This document shows positions 41,582-44,647 of a DNA stretch of 44,647 bases, piece by piece. The stretch's first letter is position 1. Each line of letters begins with the position of its first letter. The stretch is taken from positions 1 to 44,647 of the forward strand of contig JAGCYD010000021.1 in assembly GCA_017960985.1 (NCBI GenBank), read 5' to 3'. This DNA is from Bacteroidaceae bacterium. Lineage in GTDB: Bacteria > Bacteroidota > Bacteroidia > Bacteroidales > Bacteroidaceae. The notes below the pieces were generated by a model that made no database searches, had not been told where the DNA came from, and saw nothing but the letters and a program-made list of their open reading frames with translations. The translations under genes and the position numbers were made by a program.

Positions 41582-42640
41582 TCAGAACTTTTTTACGCGC
41601 AGATGACAATAGGGTTCTCCGCCCGTCTTTTGGTAGTATTGCTGATGATATTCCTCGCCAATCCAAAAGGCAGGGGCAGGGCGCAGGAGCGTGTTCACTT
41701 GATAACCACGACTGCGGAGGTCTTCCATGACGGCTATGGCTTCTTGTTTTTGCTCGCGGGTTAGGTAGAAGATTTCGCTACGATATTGAGGACCGATATC
41801 TGGTCCGACACCATCTGTTTGCGCAGGGTCGTGTATCTCGAAAAAAATCTGACAGAGTCGGGTGTAGGATATTAGTTTAGGGTCGAACTCAACTACAACG
41901 GCTTCCACATGCCCCGTTTCGTGTGCCTTAACTTCTGGGTAGGTGGGATGCTGTTCTGCTCCCCCTGTATAGCCAACCAAAGTGCGGATAACACCTGTCT
42001 CTTTTTCAAACTGGTATTGGACGCCCCAGAAACATCCGCCTGCAAAGATGGCCGTGGCATTGGGATTCCCAATTTGATATAGTCCTTGCTCGCGGGGCGT
42101 TTTCAGCATAAAGTATTTCCAGAGTGGGGCTGCCATTAGGGCTTGGTGGAACTCGTCGTTGCGGAGTTTCTTCCATACTTCTTCCTGTGACATTTCTGTG
42201 ACGGCAATGTCTTCAGTCGGTTCAAGGTGTTGGCTGCTAGTGCGTTCTACGCCTGTGGCGATGAATGTCGTGCTGTGGTTTGTACAGGCACCAGCGTTAG
42301 GACTGATGGTCATGAATTGTTCCCATTCGCCTCCTGTATATCCAGTTTCTTCGTACAATTCGCGTTGTGCGGCCTGTAGGGGCGTTTCTCCCTCTTCGAT
42401 TACGCCTGCGGGGATTTCGTAACCGACAATCTGCTGTGCATGGCGATATTGGCGTTCAATGAGCATCTTGCCCTCTTTGGTCAGGGCAATAATGTTGCAC
42501 CATTCGGGATATTCCAATACATAATATTCATCCATTTCCCTTCCGTTGGGAAGACGAACACGGTCACGACGGGCTGTAAGCCACGGTCTTTTTATGAGAT
42601 ATTCACTATCGAGTAGTGTCCATTTTTTTATATCGTCCAT
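41582..42640 (-). CDS. Nudix hydrolase-MsrA fusion
   Basis: A single 352-aa frame with two complete enzymes. Residues ~1-180 are a Nudix hydrolase of the ADP-ribose pyrophosphatase type. The Nudix box spans residues 79-101, with GxxxxxE, REL and EETGY in exact spacing. Residues ~193-352 are methionine sulfoxide reductase A: IFAGGCFWG with nucleophile C203, then GYTGGAEQHPTYPEV, GHVEAVVVEFDP and GPQYRSEIFY. C345 in EPYCHL is a candidate recycling cysteine. The linker is only ~12 residues. It is last in the operon, 8 nt after the FHA gene. A link between nucleotide clean-up and oxidative damage is inference. Confidence 0.92.
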   Translation of the reverse strand: MDDIKKWTLLDSEYLIKRPWLTARRDRVRLPNGREMDEYYVLEYPEWCNIIALTKEGKMLIERQYRHAQQIVGYEIPAGVIEEGETPLQAAQRELYEETGYTGGEWEQFMTISPNAGACTNHSTTFIATGVERTSSQHLEPTEDIAVTEMSQEEVWKKLRNDEFHQALMAAPLWKYFMLKTPREQGLYQIGNPNATAIFAGGCFWGVQYQFEKETGVIRTLVGYTGGAEQHPTYPEVKAHETGHVEAVVVEFDPKLISYTRLCQIFFEIHDPAQTDGVGPDIGPQYRSEIFYLTREQKQEAIAVMEDLRSRGYQVNTLLRPAPAFWIGEEYHQQYYQKTGGEPYCHLRVKKF

Positions 42641-42648
42641 GGAATGAA

Positions 42649-43176
42649 TTAGGATTCGTTTGCCACACGGAGAATTAGCGTGGTTGCACCGATGGTGATG
42701 ATACTTCCTTCCTCAAGTCGGATACGGTCTTGGTCTCTGAGGATTTCGTTCATATAAAAAGTTCCCGTATTACTTGGTGCATCTCGTAAAATGTATTGTA
42801 ATTTTCCGCGTTTATTTCTTTGTACGCGGATAATGCAATGCTTGGTATCTACGCTCGGGTCCACCGTCTCTATGGGGGTGTTGATGTCTGTTCCCTTAAC
42901 ATACCTTCCGATGACATTGTCGCCCATGTGTAAGGGGATAACTTGTTTATAGTGGAAAACATTTTCCACGACTACAATACTGCCGTACTCCTTGGCGTTT
43001 TCTTGCTCGTCGAAGGTTTCTTCCTTGTGTGTGGCATGGAGTTTGCTTTTGCCGATGCGTATGCCGAATTGCTTATGGCATTGGTCGCATTCAAACACCA
43101 ATTGCTGTCCTTCGGCATATTGGGTCTCGTCAAAAGTGATGTAACTGTCACATTTGGGACAACGAATCCTTTTCAT
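42649..43176 (-). CDS. Zinc-ribbon and FHA domain protein
   Basis: A 175-aa cytoplasmic protein. The N-terminal zinc ribbon (CPKC at 6-9, CDQC at 30-33) is of the MJ0042/zinc-finger type. The C-terminal FHA domain (~85-172) shows IGR (89-91), a SVDTKH block and SNTGTF, the conserved phosphothreonine-binding positions. It should therefore read phosphorylated partners. No Ser/Thr kinase gene is in the window. The ATG at 43176 begins MKRIRCPKC; the longer frame would run into the upstream gene. It is 14 nt after the HU/SPOR gene, in the same operon. Confidence 0.87.
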   Translation of the reverse strand: MKRIRCPKCDSYITFDETQYAEGQQLVFECDQCHKQFGIRIGKSKLHATHKEETFDEQENAKEYGSIVVVENVFHYKQVIPLHMGDNVIGRYVKGTDINTPIETVDPSVDTKHCIIRVQRNKRGKLQYILRDAPSNTGTFYMNEILRDQDRIRLEEGSIITIGATTLILRVANES

Positions 43177-43190
43177 AAAATTACAATGAT

Positions 43191-44162
43191 TTAGATGCGG
43201 TGTACCCAAGCGTTCTCGTACTCGGACGAACGACGATGAATCTCTCGAACGGCCTCTGTTGCGGCTTCTTGGTCTTGAAAATGCCCAACAACAACGCGGA
43301 CAATATTTCCGTTATCTACAACTCTGGCACTGAGGAATCCTCGTTTCGTGAGGGTTTCTGCATACCTTTCGGCATTACTCTTGGTGATGGCACTTGCCAT
43401 TACAATGCAATATTCCTCTAACGCATTTTCGATAGGCTCTGCTGTGACTTGTGGACGAGGCATTTCTTCCTTGGCGACCGTAACTTTCGGTTCTTGAGCC
43501 TTCGTCTCTGCAACTGGGACCTCGGCTTGGGTGTTTGCTTTGGGAGAGAGGAGTTCTTGTATACTACTCTTTACACCAAAGTTGCTCGTTTCTTGATGTG
43601 GTAGGTTAAACACCACAAATAGCAGAATGGCGGCACATGCTGCGAAGAAGAAATTGGCTATGCGGCGATTGATGCGTATGGTTATTTCGTCCTCATTTGC
43701 TTCCATTGCTGCAGTCAGTGGAACAACCTTAGCCGTGGCCTTTGGTTCGATTTCGTCGAAGTGGAAGGCATCTAAACCATAATATTCTGGGGTCGTCACA
43801 CCTGATTCCTTCGAGGTGAAGCGTATGCTCTTGTCTTCTTGGGTAAATACACCAATTGAACCAAATTCCAGATATCCGTCGTCTTCCATGCTCTGCTTGA
43901 AATCCATAAGCCAATTTCCTAACAGTTTTTCCGATTGCTCTGTGGTGTAATGGAAGATTTTGGCGATGGAGGAGAGTAGGGTGTGGTCACCCTGCTTTAA
44001 CTCCGAATTGAAACGGACAGAGCGATAGGGAGGGAGAAACACTTCTTCCTCGTCATCCCATCTGGCATCCATCTGTTGAACAATGAATGTTCCCAAACCA
44101 GGTATAACTACATAGTCGTGACTAAGTAGTAGGTACTCAACTAAAGTGGGAAATTGATTCAT
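43191..44162 (-). CDS. HU-CCDC81 and SPOR domain membrane protein
   Basis: A 323-aa single-pass protein. Residues ~1-140 form two small HU-like domains of the bacterial CCDC81 type (VEYLLLSHDYVVIPGLGTF, LGNWLMDFKQSMEDDG, YGLDAFHFDEI). One membrane helix follows (168-187), then a low-complexity linker, then a C-terminal SPOR domain (~249-323, YCIVMASAITKSNAERYAE) that in other proteins binds glycan-stripped peptidoglycan at the division site. The plan suggests a link between the cytoplasm and the septal wall. The start at 44162 coincides with the predicted transcription start. Confidence 0.85.
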   Translation of the reverse strand: MNQFPTLVEYLLLSHDYVVIPGLGTFIVQQMDARWDDEEEVFLPPYRSVRFNSELKQGDHTLLSSIAKIFHYTTEQSEKLLGNWLMDFKQSMEDDGYLEFGSIGVFTQEDKSIRFTSKESGVTTPEYYGLDAFHFDEIEPKATAKVVPLTAAMEANEDEITIRINRRIANFFFAACAAILLFVVFNLPHQETSNFGVKSSIQELLSPKANTQAEVPVAETKAQEPKVTVAKEEMPRPQVTAEPIENALEEYCIVMASAITKSNAERYAETLTKRGFLSARVVDNGNIVRVVVGHFQDQEAATEAVREIHRRSSEYENAWVHRI

Positions 44163-44166
44163 GCTA

Positions 44167-44174
44167 CAAAGGTA
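44167..44174 (-). promoter_or_regulatory. -7 element giving a leaderless HU/SPOR transcript
   Basis: TACCTTTG on the minus strand ends 4 nt before the ATG at 44162, so transcription should begin at or beside the start codon. The in-frame ATG at 44189 lies upstream of the element and is unlikely to be transcribed. No -33 at standard spacing. Confidence 0.5.
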
Positions 44175-44236
44175 ATGTAAAAAATACAAATGGCATATAA
44201 TACTTCGCCATATTTTATAAACTTTTTTTAGGTACC

Positions 44237-44267
44237 TTTCTTAATCCAATAAATATCAGTATATTTG
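44237..44267 (+). promoter_or_regulatory. Probable promoter of rfbC
   Basis: TATATTTG (44260-44267) is preceded at 19 nt by TTTC (44237-44240), one base off the -33 consensus. The ATG at 44297 follows 29 nt after the -7 element. Confidence 0.45.
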
Positions 44268-44296
44268 CAGTTGGAAATCCTTAATTGCACATTATT

Positions 44297-44647
44297 ATGG
44301 AGTATTTAATGACGGAAATAGAGGGTGTGTGGATACTTGAACCGAAGGTTTTTGGCGATTCACGCGGTTATTTCATGGAGTCATATAAAAAGATTGATTT
44401 TGAACAACATATTGGACGAGTTGATTTTATTCAGGACAACGAATCCAAGTCTTCTTACGGAGTGCTTCGTGGGCTCCACTACCAAAAAGGTGAAGCCAGT
44501 CAGGCCAAACTCGTTCGTGTCATTCAGGGACGCGTATTAGATGTGGCTGTGGACCTGCGAAAAAGTTCACCTACTTTCGGAAAGCATATTATGGTAGAGT
44601 TGAGCGACGAGAATAAGCGTCAGTTCTTCATTCCCCGTGGTTTTGCC
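44297..44647 (+). CDS. rfbC: dTDP-4-dehydrorhamnose 3,5-epimerase (truncated by window end)
   Basis: The first 117 codons of RmlC, which epimerises dTDP-4-keto-6-deoxyglucose in dTDP-L-rhamnose synthesis. Visible blocks are TEIEGVWILEPKVFGDSRGYF with its substrate-contacting Arg, QDNESKSSYGVLRGLHYQ with the catalytic His, GRVLDVAVDLRKSSPTFG and FFIPRGFA at the edge. The reading frame is open to the last base, so the gene continues outside the window. ATG at 44297 is preferred over the one at 44309 because it gives the usual distance to TEIEG. Other rhamnose genes may follow downstream. Confidence 0.94.
   Translation, partial: MEYLMTEIEGVWILEPKVFGDSRGYFMESYKKIDFEQHIGRVDFIQDNESKSSYGVLRGLHYQKGEASQAKLVRVIQGRVLDVAVDLRKSSPTFGKHIMVELSDENKRQFFIPRGFA

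Overview
The window looks like a chromosome segment of a Bacteroidales bacterium, most probably a Prevotellaceae member. The evidence is Bacteroidetes-type promoters (TTTG, 19-20 nt, TAnnTTTG) before many genes, few Shine-Dalgarno sites, and clade-typical families (DUF4270, DUF4835, DUF3127, HU-CCDC81/SPOR, GT5-domain-only 'glycogen synthase', S9B dipeptidyl peptidase). It is mostly core genome. I see no phage, IS element, CRISPR array or obvious island.

Layout. 0-3.5 kb: GDP-L-fucose pathway (manC, gmd, fcl), preceded by a scrap of a decayed secreted-protein gene. 3.5-7.4 kb: DPP IV-like peptidase, YhcC-type radical SAM protein, secreted alanine-heptad coiled coil. 7.6-9.9 kb: GH105-DUF4861 pectin-type enzyme. 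10-12.8 kb (minus): GT5-like protein, DUF4270 lipoprotein, histidine phosphatase. 13-14.6 kb: panC, panD, yraN. A four-unit 23-bp repeat separates these from a convergent operon lon-tgt-lptG-DEAD helicase (14.7-20.7 kb, minus). 20.8-22.5 kb: trmN6 and menA, then tRNA-Cys and a large secreted clan GH-A-like hydrolase with ricin, FN3 and LamG domains (22.7-25.4 kb).

25.4-32.3 kb (minus) is a tightly packed operon: dnaN, DnaQ-like exonuclease, coaBC, DUF4835, recN, tilS, with 1-8 nt overlaps at most junctions. Divergent from it is a DUF3127 protein whose C-terminus mimics the SSB tip. 33-37.5 kb (minus) is a second operon: stand-alone NrdJ-type C-terminal domain, folB, guaA, a sugar-kinase/RapZ fusion, and a MurU-like nucleotidyltransferase. 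After a nitroreductase (plus), a minus operon runs amidase, mlaD, dnaA (38.4-41.5 kb). Another follows: HU-CCDC81/SPOR protein, FHA zinc-ribbon protein, Nudix-MsrA fusion (41.6-44.2 kb). The window ends in a truncated rfbC.

The strongest candidate for an under-described system is the amino-sugar kinase (AmgK-like) fused to the RapZ C-terminal domain, with its overlapping MurU-like partner. This suggests that cell-wall sugar salvage and amino-sugar sensing sit in one polypeptide. Other notable points are the Nudix-MsrA fusion, the SSB-tip-like DUF3127 protein, a Tgt without its zinc cysteines, a GT5-like protein without its substrate-binding motif, a shared promoter family with a conserved spacer, and an exact 23-bp repeat array. 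All functions are read from sequence only; no database search was run.
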